DNA of 64,000 bases from Otis tarda. Lineage: Eukaryota; Chordata; Aves; Otidiformes; Otididae. The stretch covers positions 142,613,053 to 142,677,052 of the forward strand of contig CM048552.1 of NCBI GenBank assembly GCA_026413225.1, written 5' to 3'. Both the position numbers and the translations under genes were made by a program. Positions 14,900-26,480 of this stretch are shown one piece after another (position 1 is the stretch's first letter; each line of letters begins with the position of its first letter). Under the pieces are notes generated by a model, which did not search any database, was not told where the DNA came from, and worked only from the letters and a program-made list of their open reading frames with translations.

Positions 14900-15260
14900 T
14901 CATGAATCCCTTCCTGAGAAAAGCCACCTGTTTGGTAAAGCCACATGAGAACAGCCTCACACTGACAGACCTCAGCACGGAGCCCAGAGATTATGCAGGT
15001 AGCCTCGGCCAGCACAGGAGATATCTGCACAGTGACTGTTCCTGTGAGACAGTCCAGCAAATCATCTCTCTCTGGGCCTTCCTCAGGAAGGATCAGGCCT
15101 TTTCATGGCCCGTTGCTCAGACCTACAGCCAAGGAAGTGCAAGCTTGCCTTCGGGTTTGTGTCAGCACAGGTTAAGCTGCTGTACTGGGCTGTGCAGGTC
15201 CACCCAAGATCAGCCTAAGGCCATTCCTGCTGTGTGGCATGTTCTGCACCTTAGTTTTTA
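14900..15260. other. Unassigned GC-richer patch
   Basis: Composition rises above the surroundings for about 360 bp. A 119-codon + strand frame spans it, with a second overlapping frame in another register. Its translation shows no domain, signal peptide or low-complexity pattern I recognise, and no convincing splice sites bound it. It could be an eroded repeat, a non-coding exon or chance; no function is assigned. Confidence 0.3.
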
Positions 15261-17349
15261 AAATATTGGCAATTCTATGCTTAAAACTCCTTTTTCTTTA
15301 AGGATTTCCTCTTTACTCCCCAGATTTCCACATTGGGATCTGTTACCAGTCTTCAAGTTTAGAAGTGAAAGGGTAAATGCTGCTCTTTGTTTTTAGGCTC
15401 ACTTGGCCACCTGGCGTGGAGCTATCTCTCCATATGCACATCATCTGTAACACTATCTGACATGACACTTTTGGGCTAAGGAAGCAGCATAGAATGCCTG
15501 TGAAATTATTCCAAATGGCCAAGCATCAGGTCATGGTGCCAACCAAGGTCTTTTACCTTGGAGGTAAAGGGCTACAAAGGTAAGGAGAAAAGGGCTACAA
15601 AAGAGGCATCCAAAGTGAAAAAATAAACCAAATAAAGGCAGATTTTTTTTTAAGAAAATGGGTTACAAAAATATATGTCCATCACCTGTGACTGCCACAC
15701 AAGTTTCTTGTTGTTGATGGTGAAGGGTAATGCAGAAAGATACTATTTCATTAAGAACACAGCTAATGGAGTCTGAGTTCCTGCAGATTTGTGACACAAC
15801 TGATCTATTACTTGACTATAAAGACCAAAGGCTGACTGAAACTTTCCTAAAGCAAGGATATTCACATTATTTTTCTCTTGCTCAGAGCCTCTGGTGGCTA
15901 ACAAGAACAGAACTTTTCCATCAGTGGACTCACTATAAGGGTCTCTCTTCTGTGTTTTATAAATATATGTTTTATTCAAACTCATATGAAATTAATATCT
16001 CTGACATATTTTCCCTCCTGCCACCTATGACTGAAATTGGCTGGGGCTTCCAAAGTTATTAAGGAGACACACATAGAAAGAGAGAGGGGCACAAACACAA
16101 TAATTGCATAAGCTGCTACATGAAGGAAATCAAACATCATAATCATGGCCCAGAATGGATAGATGGTTTTCTGTCCCAGTGGACAAAGGATAACATTCAA
16201 GGAATACATTTGCTATGCAAAACCATCCTGTTCAGACATACTCATATGCAGCACAGAACCAGTTGGGTTCCATGGCTCCACCAACAATGCTGACATGACA
16301 CGGCTGGGCACTTAGTCCTTTTGGCATGCAGCAAGTGCATCCTGCCAGTTATGTTTGGCAGCTGTCACTGAATTCAAACTACATAAATAATAACAGAGAA
16401 CCTAGCTCAGGGAATTGCTGATGGGATATAATGACTTTTATCTTTAGGTGACTTGCGCAAAACAGGTCTGCAATTTAGTTTCTTGCTGGCTCAAAAAATG
16501 GGAGACAAACTGTAGCCCTTGAGCAACAGGCAGCTCACAAGCTGTTCAAGTGCAATCTCAGCCTGCATGACATTACACAGCCTGCGACAGGGTTGTATTG
16601 GCATGGAGGCTGCTAGGTATGCAGATGCTTAAGCTGTGAAAACAAATGAGCCATGGGAGCCGTAAAGTAAATTTACACTGTGCTGCAATGGAGTAGAGGG
16701 GACTCACAGGGAGATGTGTTCTTTCTTTTCCTGAGAGTCATCAGTGATATCAGGAAGTAACTAATACCTGATCTGGTGTCTCTCAACCGTGTGAAGCTTT
16801 TGGAAGGAAAATTGTAGGATCAGACAGGTTGTATTCTCACAGGTGGTAATAGTTCCATGGAAGTCAGTGGCCCTAATCACATGAATGAGAGTTCACTAAT
16901 TTCATTCTAGTTTCAAAAGTCCTTTTCCGGACTGAGGTGTGCTGGTGGTCACTCATTTCTGCCCATCCTGAAGACAGTTAGCACTTCCAACAAGCTACCT
17001 GCTCTCCCTCACCCACTGTAGACAAGGTCAGACTGACTACCCCAAATGGTACAGTTGCCTGTTCAAGCAAACCCTACCCACAGCAAAATGAGGGTGTTCA
17101 CGTGAATTCCTCCTTGGCAGAAGTCAGGAACTGTTCTACAGAAAAGCAGCTACAAGAGCTAACAGATAGCAACATCCAGCATTGCTGAATCCAAAAGAGG
17201 ATGCTTGGCCTAATAAAAACATAAGGCCAGAAGGAAACACCTGGGTCCCTGAGACTGTCCCCTGAGATTTCAGGAGTGCATTGTATAATCTCTTGCATAT
17301 ATGTATGGAGCTCGTCCTACTCCCAACAGAAAGCTGTTCCTGAAATTGA
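15261..17349. other. Gene-free unique DNA
   Basis: Only short, unconvincing frames were seen. A direct repeat of AAGGGCTACAAA occurs around 15,566-15,600. Around 16,850-16,900 the text GGAAGTCAGTGGCCCTAATC faintly resembles the 'gaagtcaatggga' stretches of old amniote repeats, too weakly to call. No RNA gene was seen. Confidence 0.55.
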
Positions 17350-17560
17350 ATGTTTCATGATAATGTGTGTAAGTGCTGAACAATCAAATACTAAAAATGT
17401 TCATTTAAGGGTGTGTATTAAATGATGATGATGAAGAGGTCAAGTAAGATTTGTTATTGTGATTTTTAAACTGTCATTCAGATGGTTTCTAATTTAGGAC
17501 TGAAGTGATCAAATTGGAAATCATCCATAAATTTAAAATAATTACTCTCACTATGACACA
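17350..17560. promoter_or_regulatory. Weak candidate conserved non-coding element
   Basis: About 200 bp of unique AT-rich sequence carrying ATGATGATGATG, a nuclear-receptor-like AGGTCAAG near 17,437, CTGTCATTCAGATGG and several TAAT/ATTA cores. It lacks repeats and frames. The call rests on texture only and could be background. Confidence 0.25.
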
Positions 17561-18049
17561 AAAAAAAATTTAGCAGCAGATTGCTGTAAACCCTCAAAGA
17601 TCAAAGAGGCCAAGATAGGGTCACAAAAAAAAAAATCTGTAAATCATATATCCTTAAGGAGCCATATATCACTATAGAAAAAAAGACTTTGCTCACTAAA
17701 ATGTGCAAATTAATCAGACAGCGTTAATTCTAGTACTGTAGCTGCTAATGTAGTTTAAGCTCTCTAGCCATACTTCTGGTTACAGGGCACAGTATTTTTA
17801 CCTTTTTCAGAGGCCAATTTGCTCGCACTGGTTTCAATGAAGACTACATATTAAACCATAAACAAGGTGGATCAGGCCCCCACCACGGTTCAGTGAGGTG
17901 TGATACAATTTCTTACACTAGCAAAGGAAGTGGAGCTAGCTAAACTGTCTTCCAAAGCTTAAAAGTACAAGACAGCATTTTCCAAGCAGTGTCAAATAAC
18001 CTTGGAGCTTAAAACTTGATCAAAGTCAACTGGAATTCATGTCTTTTGC

Positions 18050-18074
18050 TTTTTTTTTTTTTTTTTTTTTTTTT
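18050..18074. repeat. Poly-T run (25 nt)
   Basis: An uninterrupted run of 25 T, the longest homopolymer in the window. No identifiable retroelement precedes or follows it. Length polymorphism would be expected at such a tract. Confidence 0.9.
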
Positions 18075-19249
18075 GATGGAAAGGAAAGAAAAAGCGCAGA
18101 AATTAATGCCTTGCCAATATTTACATCAAAAATTTAAAAATTTTAAAAAATATCATTTCACTGTGAATGAGATTCAATACTTTGAATATCAGAAAACAAT
18201 GAAAAAAAATTATGTCAAAATGACTCAATGATACAAGATGTGTTTATGCAGTCAGTCCTCTGAGTCTCATGTCATGCACCAAACATGAGAACCATTGTTT
18301 CTCTCTATCATCATTCTCGTAAATTAAGAATTGATAGCTCGTCTGCAAAATGAATTGCAATTTCAGTCCGGTCCAAACGTGCCCAAAAAAAAGAAGTAGC
18401 CAGACTCACTAGCAGACTTAATACAGCCTGATGAGTCATGTGGGCTAAGCAATGGTTGTAAGAAATCCTATATGACTCTTGTGCATCTATTCCTCTTCTC
18501 TGTATATAAATAAAGCATGTAATCTCTTTAAATAGGTCTTTGTAGTCTATTAGTTTCCAGAGGCTCTAAAAAAAATTGATGAAAAAAAGGTAAGTAGGAA
18601 AATAATATTCTTTACTTCTCTGGTCCTCTAACAAAATAATAAAACACTGTAAAAATCCACAAAGCAGCATGAAAGGATTTGTAGTGAGTTCTTTGGAATT
18701 TAGGGAATATTTGGCCGTCATTTTCAGTGAGAGCAAGCCAGGACATTTTCTTATAGTGAGTCTGATCTTTATAATTAATTACTGGGGGGGGTATTCCTAC
18801 CTTGATCTAACTGTATTATTTCAAGCAGATAGAAATTTTGTGGCTTTATTGGTAAAATATAGAAATACAGATAACGCAGGATTCATCTCACCTTAGATCT
18901 GTCAATTCAGACATCTGCAATTTGGATGAATACTATAAGCTAGTCATCCAGGTTCCAGTTACAGTGAATGGAAAAAGCTAAGCTTCCAAAGATGGTGCTT
19001 GCCCCCTCTTTCAGAAAGGATGGGTTGTTCCTGCCTCCAGGTGCCTCCTTCAGATCTCATGTCCATATGTAGGTAACTAGTACCAGTTGAACTCTCCTGG
19101 ACAATCAAGACAGGTATAATAGAATAAGACAGGAATAGGTGATAGTTACACCCTTCTGGGGGATAGAGGTTAGGTGGGGTAAGCTAGGATATCCCGGCTG
19201 CCACTGGGTGGCTTGTTTGTGGTCAGCTGAACCAAACACCAGAGCTTCA

Positions 19250-19420
19250 TTAGTTAAAACAGACACTTAGGCACCTGCTTCCCATGTAGGCACCAAAGTG
19301 TGAAGACATGTCTTCATCTGTGCTCTGAATCTCGCCCTAAGAGCCCAGGGTCCACTAGCCTTGTGCAGATATCTCATATAACCTCAGGCACCTCAAGTAG
19401 CCCTGACACCCACCCATGGG
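19250..19420. repeat. Possible ancient dispersed repeat fragment
   Basis: The words ACTTAGGCACCT (about 19,265), GTAGGCACCAAAGTG (about 19,287) and CTCAGGCACCTCAAG (about 19,383) recall the 'TTAGGCACCTAAAT' blocks of old CR1-class repeats widespread in birds, turtles and crocodilians. The match is fragmentary and family assignment is uncertain. Confidence 0.25.
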
Positions 19421-19539
19421 CAACCGAACAGAGCCTTCTGAGTCTGGTTGCAGAGATCCTCTCCCAGGTGTAGTGGTAATATGTGAGGCAGATCTCCAGA
19501 ACTGAAGAGGTTATGAACAGCAATGACTACACTGGCATA

Positions 19540-19890
19540 ATGCTCCTGTTTAAGATACTTGTATTGCCAGCACTTTGCAAAATGTAATTACATCATATCC
19601 ATCTGCCTTAGCACTGAATCAGGGGACCACTACTGTGCTGTGAAGGACAATCTTACATCTTTAATCGTTCTGTGGTGTCGGCGCTAAGTGACCTGTCTTC
19701 TAATCAAGGATGCAATGATACTGCATTTCACACATAAAACCTGAGTATACAAATTCATTCAACTGCCTTTAATTTGAAATATGGGCATTAGCAGCTGTAC
19801 AATTTGTCATAGACTGATCATTTTTATGATGTGTCTATTGGTAGGGCCAGTATTTTCTCTCTTCATCACCTGCACTTAAATCTTACTCGC
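19540..19890. promoter_or_regulatory. Candidate conserved non-coding element
   Basis: Unique, repeat-free sequence with many transcription-factor-like words: TGTAATTACATCAT near 19,582, CTTTAATCGTTC, TCTAATCAAGGATGCAATGATAC, and CAGCTG (E-box) near 19,792 within GCAGCTGTAC. No open frame of note. The dense mix of homeodomain, E-box and octamer-like words without simple repeat suggests an enhancer, but conservation is untested. Confidence 0.35.
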
Positions 19891-20189
19891 CTTTGAATGC
19901 TGTGCATGTGCAATGTGTAATAAAGAAACTGAATTACCTCTCACCCCTGGAGAAGGTGATCCCTCTGAATCAGCAAGGTGTCTGTTGGCAGGCAGTACAC
20001 ATCATTTGCATTGGGTCTGCCTGCACCCTGCTTGACCTACGTATGAATACTGCAGTTCACCTAATCCCTATTGTTTGCCCAAACAGCTCTGATATAAAAA
20101 AGTATAATAGTTGCTGCTGCTACCTCTCACAGGCATAGAATTGTACCGTAGTATTCATGAGAGCTTGTGCAAAATGATGTTCAACTGGC

Positions 20190-20570
20190 AAGAAAATGAA
20201 AGAGTTAATGCATTCAGACCCATTATTTTTTCAATAAATGAACATGAAGGAAATAAAGGAGAGATTTTCTTTTGGCAATAAATTAGCTCACACCCTCCTT
20301 TTGTTTGTTATTACAGTCATGGTTCAAAGCCCTCTACAAAAACAAGGTCCCACTTTATTATAGGACAGTCAGGTTCAGCGCACAGCTTGCAATAAAGAAA
20401 TTAGCAAACCAGAAGCTGCAATTCTGTAGAAACACTCAAAAACGAAGAGGATTTAAAGTGACAAGATCCAATTAAATTTAATTACCCAAGCTGTATTTTC
20501 ATTTTAACTGACACTTTTTATTAAGGAGCCACATGCACTAAAGCTAGAAACCTGGGCCAAATTGCATCCC
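20190..20570. promoter_or_regulatory. Candidate conserved non-coding element
   Basis: About 380 bp of unique AT-rich DNA including GTTAATGCATTC, AATAAATTAGCTCAC, TTTGTTTGTTATTACAG, and a homeodomain-rich core CCAATTAAATTTAATTACCC near 20,469-20,488. It lies about 300 bp from the candidate at 19.5-19.9 kb, so both could be parts of one element. Inferred from texture. Confidence 0.38.
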
Positions 20571-21249
20571 AGTAATACAGTTATCTTATGCAAAATTCTG
20601 AGTATCTAATTTTCTAAAATGAAATTAGAGACATGGGGTTTGTAAAAGGTTCTCTTTGTCTGATACCATAAGATGCTGTTTGCAATGTACCTACACTACG
20701 GTATATCTATGCTACAGAATAGCACCTGATGTACCTAATAAAACTTATTATTGGGAAAGAATCTTAGCACACCTTTATTATATTTTTAATACGGAAGTAT
20801 TCGGTATAAGTCAGGGAGACTTAAAAACTGCAAATCTAAAACTCTTGAAAACTAAAACATAAAGTCTTTATGACTTTGACATGAGAAAGTTCTTTATGAA
20901 TCTTTTAATTTTAGACTTAAACAGACACATAAAGCTGGATGAAATACTATTTTAATGTCACCTTATTTGTCCCCCATGGCAGCAAAGAGCAAAAAGGGGC
21001 TGCAGAGAACAACCCACTAGGAGACTTACACTTGGGAGTTCTTTCCATGCCTCTGATTTTAAACAATATATAGCTAAAACTTTGACACCAAAGAACTGAA
21101 AGGCAGCAGATGAAAGGTTAAATAACTAATAAGAAAATAGAAGAGGGAAGACATTTCTTTAAGCAAGCTCAAGCCAGCAGGAACAGACAATATTCACAAG
21201 GCTTTAAGAAATTCATGAGGTTGCATGGTCATCCTTTCTTCCTGAGGGC

Positions 21250-21690
21250 TGAGTAGGACATGCCAGTGCCTTTGGTGGCTGGAGTGTGGCTATCACTGGT
21301 GCCGGCACCTCAACACCCAGCTGGCAGCCAGCTGGCAGCCCTCCCAAGAGTACTATTAGCACTCCCCTGGCAGCAGGAGGAAAAGTGGGAGCACATTATC
21401 TCCCCGTCCCTGGCAGGGACCTGCACTGTTGTGCCCCCACCAGCCATCCCATACAGCTCCTCAGGATGGTGGGGACACACACGGGTGGCACGAGTGCCTC
21501 TCCTGCCAACATAAGCAAGGGGCTGCAGTGCTGTCCAAGGGGGAACCACCACCAGGACCAGCCCACACTCCTTGTTCCTTCTCCTGGAGGAGAGGAGGAA
21601 TGCCAGGGTGAGAGGCTTCAGAGGGAAAGTGTTTCCCCACGTGGGCTATGTCCCTTATGGGTAGGCACAACAGCATTACCATGACCATTA
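21250..21690. other. Unassigned GC-rich patch
   Basis: About 440 bp of clearly higher GC content surrounded by AT-rich DNA. Overlapping frames of 60-132 codons are open on both strands, which is expected for GC-rich DNA poor in stop codons and does not argue for coding. An 11-bp tandem duplication (CCAGCTGGCAG) sits at 21,317-21,338. CpGs are few, so it is not a typical CpG island. An eroded repeat or non-coding exon is possible. Confidence 0.4.
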
Positions 21691-23100
21691 CCACAAACTG
21701 CATTCATGAAAGTGAAGTTGGCTTCCTTTTCTGTTAAGTACTGCTGCTAAACTTCTCAGGTTTCTAAGCAGAAGAGGGCTGTGGCTACAGAGGTTCTGTT
21801 TTTGTATGGGACAAGGGAGAGCAAAAGACTGGGATAGAGTCCCAGTCTCCTTTACTTGTAAAGTGTGAAAATAAAGGATGCAATTACGTTGTGGGAGTGC
21901 ATTCGGAGCCAAACAAAATGATCTGTAAATTATTTTGAGAATGGAATGAGGTGTAACCACAGTCAGATTGTTCTCCATGCAAAGTTTCAGTCTGTATCGT
22001 TCCCCTTTGTAATTTTTCAGCTTAATTTCCTGTGAAAACAGTAAAAGGTGTGGGTATTAACACCTACCAGGACAAGTATGATGGGCAATACCTTAGCACT
22101 TTCTTCTACCCACACTAGGACCAGAAGGGTACAGCTACCACAAGAGCTGGAGTATTTATTTAATAACTTCCTATTTAATAATACCTTCTAAAAACAAAAA
22201 TATTGTCATATACACCCTTCCTCCAAAACTGAATAACTTCTTTGAGGTAGTGCGGTAAGAGTGGATCATGGGGGTTAGAAGGCTTCATACCATCACTTTC
22301 ATCTGGGGAAGGCTCCCTGGCTATTGCATGCCCCTGTGCAAAATAAGAAAGCCTGGTGGTGAAGAAGCTCATTTTGAGGAGAACTCACAATCTGTTAAAG
22401 AAAATTTTGTCCAGAGAGGGAGACAGGACCAAAAGAATAAATGTGGCCATAAAGCAAACAAATCACAATTTTTCATGAGATACTCTGACAGTATTCCCAT
22501 ACTGAAATTCTAAATTTTCAGGCCCAAGTTTGGTTTTCCTTGGAGGAAAGGAAAAAAAAAAATCCAGATGCTGATATGTTCCAAATCTAGGAGTATTCAC
22601 AGCTAACTTAATGAATACTTTACTTCTCAGTAACAGAAATATGGTAATGGCACAGTTAGAAAGTATTCATCAAAGAGCCACTGGGCTCACACAGCTAAGC
22701 TAGGCCAGTTCCTGCAGCTAATAGAACCCGCGGGGACCATACAGTCAGCATCCTTTCTGGCTATCTCTGACCTCCTATCCTCAACAGCTGCCACATACTC
22801 CCAAGGGCAGCCTAGAGCAAGAGTCCAGAGAAAGTCTCAAACTTGCCTCCAGATCCGTAGCATGACTTCTTGCTGGATCCAACAGCAAACCCAAAAACCA
22901 TCACAGACACACATCAAAGGTCCTTTGTCAAGCACATTCTTTTCATTCCCCCTTTCACATCAAAATTAATGAGGGAAGAAACAGTTTTAAGCAAAATCCA
23001 AAGAGATCACTACAAAACTGAGTTTTTTTAAAGGACAAGTTGAAGGAATGAGAAAATATACATCTACAAAATGGAAAGAGCTACTTTATCCCAAGAACCA
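21691..23100. other. Gene-free unique DNA
   Basis: No gene, RNA or repeat recognised. Short frames on both strands have no recognisable similarity. Confidence 0.55.
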
Positions 23101-23138
23101 GAACTGGTTAGCCCCAGAACTGGGGCTAACTCCAGTTC
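23101..23138. other. Compact near-perfect hairpin
   Basis: An inverted repeat with left arm GAACTGG+TTAGCCCC (23,101-23,115), loop AGAACT (23,116-23,121) and right arm GGGGCTAA (23,122-23,129) then CCAGTTC (23,132-23,138). The two bases CT at 23,130-23,131 form a bulge. The result is 15 paired positions, strongly GC-containing. It is too short for a standard microRNA precursor. It could be a cruciform-prone site, a relic of a terminal inverted repeat, or a local inverted duplication. Confidence 0.75.
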
Positions 23139-24929
23139 GTACATGGTCGTGACCTGCGTGTGGGTGAACTGACTTGTGCCCCTGCTAGCCTTTGTATGAC
23201 CCCTAGCTTCTCTGAGACACTTCTCCACCGCACACCAGAGGACAGCCAGGCAACGAGGTAGAGGTCTTCACCTTCCCAGTGCAATTGTGCTTCCATTCAG
23301 CTCTCTAGTCCCAGGAATCCTGAACAAATCATGATCTGCCAGGTGCTGATTTGTCTCCAATTTCTTGTTCCTCTCTGTCAAAGCAACAAAAACATTCATA
23401 CACAGTGTACGCCAGTTCAGCTGTTAATTATAAAAAGACTACAAACATGAGTAACTTTGGCATATGATTCCTTCTGAAGATACTACACATCTTATGAACT
23501 ACCCTCAGTAGCACTTGCCATGATTAAGATCACCTAATTCACATTCTCCGAAGCCCAGTCCTACTCCTGGAAAGGACAGGGGAAACTCTTACAGTGGTGT
23601 CAACAGGTGTCTGGAGTGTCAGCTTCATAGTCAGAGAACAATAAAGACAAGTAGAATCTTATGTACCTCTGTGATGACCAACTAAAAACATTCTCTGCTT
23701 TTCTACCAGCCTCTCCTAAAAAGCAGTTATAATGCAAAAAAAAAAAAAAAAAAATTCTTCCCTTGCAAAAGGCAGTACTTTTTCTAACCTTTTCTAATTT
23801 TTGTATTATTTCTGTCACTTGTGATATTTTTCCACCTTCAAATACTCATTTGATGTGAACATTATAGGACATAAAGAATGACCAAAGAGCTTCTTACTCT
23901 TCTAGTTGAGGGATATTTAGTCATGTGATAAATCAGTTTAACCAAGATATCAAACATCAAGCAGACTGTCAGAAAAAAAGGACAAACCATTATACAGTTC
24001 ATATGCATATTAATTTTGTAACTTCCAATTACCTGCTCAAAGACAACTTCCTTTATTGTCATTAAAAATCCATTAATTAAAAATCACACATTTAAGAACA
24101 ATAGCTCAAGAAAAAAAAAAAAGCAAATTCAGCCCATAGCCACATATTTGTTTAGAAGGATGAATGGCTGAAGGGGAAAAGCCCACCCAGCATCCAGTCG
24201 CACACATACTATGAATGGCTCTAAAGCGCCTTTCGGGTGAGCAAACAAATCATGTAATTCTATCATGTGCTGATTCAAAAATAAATGCTGAGCAGACTCA
24301 GTTGGCTCTCCCTGTCTCTGGAGGGTGTCTCGTTTCTAGCGCCAAGAAGACTTAACAGGTTTGTAGTCATTTCCATGCTAGTCTGTAGAAACAGCTATAG
24401 AAGTCTATGGAAGGTATTCATTAAGATTGGGAATGGGGGAAACGGCTTCTCTCAGCTGCGTGAAAATATGTCATTTAGCTTGTTGGTGAGTCTTGGTCAC
24501 AGGTTCTAAGTTAAATCAGTCTTCAGATTTGAGGTCAGGATAAGATGTCCCCAAGCTCCAGACTGGCTGTGCCTGCTAGGTGGCTCTCCATTCTTCCTAA
24601 GATCATTTAGGAGAGGATTTTAATATGCCCCAAGACATAGGGTTTCGAGGTTTGATGAGGCTCTTGATCTCTCCTGCTTTCTTCATAATACACACTTTTT
24701 TTTGTGAGGCTTCCTCTTTTCCTACAGGGCTAGGTCTGCACCTAGCTGAAAGTGGCAACAAAATCAAAGTCATTCATGTCTCAGGCTGGGTCTCATGGTC
24801 ACCTTGAAGTCTAAAATTTTATTACACACATATATGCACGCATACATGTGTACTTAATCAAAATGGAAAATATATACATAGTTAAAACTATGACTAAAGA
24901 ATGCTGGAAGTAGGTCTAAATAAATGCCA
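23139..24929. other. Gene-free unique DNA
   Basis: No gene recognised. Contains a run of 19 A at 23,736-23,754 and a shorter A run near 24,112. A 30-nt segment near 24,460-24,487 sits between AG and GTGAGT, but is judged a chance match. Confidence 0.55.
23736..23754. repeat. Poly-A run (19 nt)
   Basis: An uninterrupted run of 19 A without a recognisable retroposed gene upstream or a clear flanking target duplication. Called as a plain homopolymer. Confidence 0.9.
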
Positions 24930-25470
24930 ACACTTCTTCAAGCAGAGCAGGACCGGGAGAAAATCCGGAGATCCCACTTCTTTGCCTGGTTAAGCTGTAT
25001 TGTTATGCTCTGCCCTCCTTTCGCACTCCCCTCCCCCCCCTCCACCTTTTGTACTAATCTTCCCTACATCTGCTGCCAGCCAGGCCAAGCTCAAACAGCA
25101 GTGTCAATTCGAGGGTCAGAAAGGTCGGCAGTGACACCCCATTTAAGTGTTATTCACTCTGATGCTGTGACAAGACAGATACAGCGTGGCCTGACTAAAG
25201 TGATGTATGTTAAATTTGTTGCAAATTACTGGTGTGATGGATCTATTGATGACCCATTGCAGCTGTCAGGATGTCTCTATCAGTCTCTCAGTTACGCTTC
25301 CTTCTGCTGCTCGGCCCCATCCCCCTCTGCCTGCTCCCATCAAGCACATGGTGGCTTTATAGTCCCTGAGAAACCCAAGGTGCAAAGCACAGGGAAACAA
25401 AGCAGCAACATCTGCTGTGAACCTGAGGAGCATTGGAAGTCATCTCAAGAGATGTAAAGGTTTGGTGGTT
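24930..25470. promoter_or_regulatory. Candidate conserved non-coding element with MEIS/PBX-like sites
   Basis: The core at about 25,080-25,300 is unique sequence with many clustered motifs: an imperfect nuclear-receptor direct repeat (GGGTCA at 25,113-25,118, AGGTCG at 25,122-25,127, 3-bp spacing), TGATGGAT at 25,235-25,242 (PBX/HOX-like), ATTGAT at 25,245-25,250, an E-box CAGCTG at 25,260-25,265 overlapping CTGTCA at 25,263-25,268 (MEIS/TGIF half-site). A 177-codon + strand frame runs through it, but it starts in unrelated sequence, crosses a C-rich run and shows no protein-like pattern. An enhancer reading is inferred from motif clustering. Confidence 0.42.
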
Positions 25471-25759
25471 TGTAGACTTGAGTCATTGTTGATGTTCATG
25501 TAATCTGGACACCTACAGAAAATTAATGGTTAATAATAGGTTTTCAAACGAACTCTCGTCTTCATTCAAAATATTGGAAGCCTGATTATTTGAGCTCTTG
25601 CTTGAAGTATCCTAGTCATCTAGGAAACTCTTTGAAGGGGGACAAGGCCTCTTTTTAGCTTTTTCTCTCAAGTAGAGTAGGGAGATAACTGACCTAGACT
25701 CTCCACAGCAGAAGCTGCAAGAGCAGAAAAAGGCAGATAGAGACTACTCAGATCATTCC

Positions 25760-26050
25760 CTTCCTACTACTCCCTCCCCTTCAAAGCAAAGCCCTCTCCA
25801 GCTTCTCTGGCAAGTGGCACTCCATCCATGGGAGGGATGGGCAGCAGCCTCGTTAGAGCAGGTCCCTTGCAAGAACTGCAGCTTTGCCTGCTGCCCGTGG
25901 CAGCTGAGACGCTCTCCTTCGTGCCCCATGGGAAGCAAGGTGCGTGTGTGGGAAACCATGTCTGATGTGTGTCTTTGCAATGCTGTGAGGCTGGGGTGTG
26001 GGAGAAGCCTGGAAGCCCAATCTAGTGAAAGGGAGTGAAACAGATGGAGA
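25760..26050. other. Unassigned GC-richer patch
   Basis: About 290 bp of moderately GC-rich DNA with frames open on both strands at once, the signature of GC-rich non-coding sequence. No recognised domain, splice boundary or repeat family. Confidence 0.35.
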
Positions 26051-26179
26051 CCAAGTCCTCTCAAGTATCATAGACCACTTCTACTTTCAAACCAATGTCC
26101 CTCCTAGGAGTGCTTGTTCCTGGGCAGGTGCAGTAGTAATTGAAGAAGTACAGCCCTTCCACACATTTTAGCACAGATA

Positions 26180-26480
26180 GAAGAAGCCTCTAGTCACGAT
26201 GATAAATTATATCCCATTCCATAATTACATTTAAGGAGCATCTTATGCAAATTTCTTCTGTTTAAAGCATTTGATTTGTTTGTTTGTTTGTTTTGTATTA
26301 ACTCCACTGTAGCTCTGAGGCATTCTAAGTTAGTTTTGCTCTTGTTTCTAATTATCATTACTTCCTGCTGCTGCTGCACCTTTTGCTCTTTCATTCCGAC
26401 CCACTGATTGTCATCTCTTTGGTCTAGTGTTGCAGAGTTATTTTTAATAACAGGTAATTTCTTCACAAGCAAAGGGAAAG
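26180..26480. promoter_or_regulatory. Candidate conserved non-coding element with octamer site
   Basis: Contains an exact POU octamer ATGCAAAT at 26,245-26,252, homeodomain-like ATAATTACAT near 26,221, TCTAATTATCATTAC near 26,348, and a short TTTG tetranucleotide repeat at about 26,277-26,294. Otherwise unique and without a coding frame. It lies about 700 bp from the candidate at 25 kb. Confidence 0.38.

Noticed and set aside
23736-23754. Poly-A run as the tail of a retrocopy
   Set aside because: No gene-like body upstream and no clear flanking duplication.
24460-24495. A 30-nt segment between CTCTCAG and GTGAGT as a micro-exon
   Set aside because: Too short and no reading-frame argument; the acceptor is ordinary.
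24924-25457. A 177-codon + strand frame
   Set aside because: It passes through a C-rich run and a putative regulatory block, shows no domain or splice context, and its residues change character along its length.
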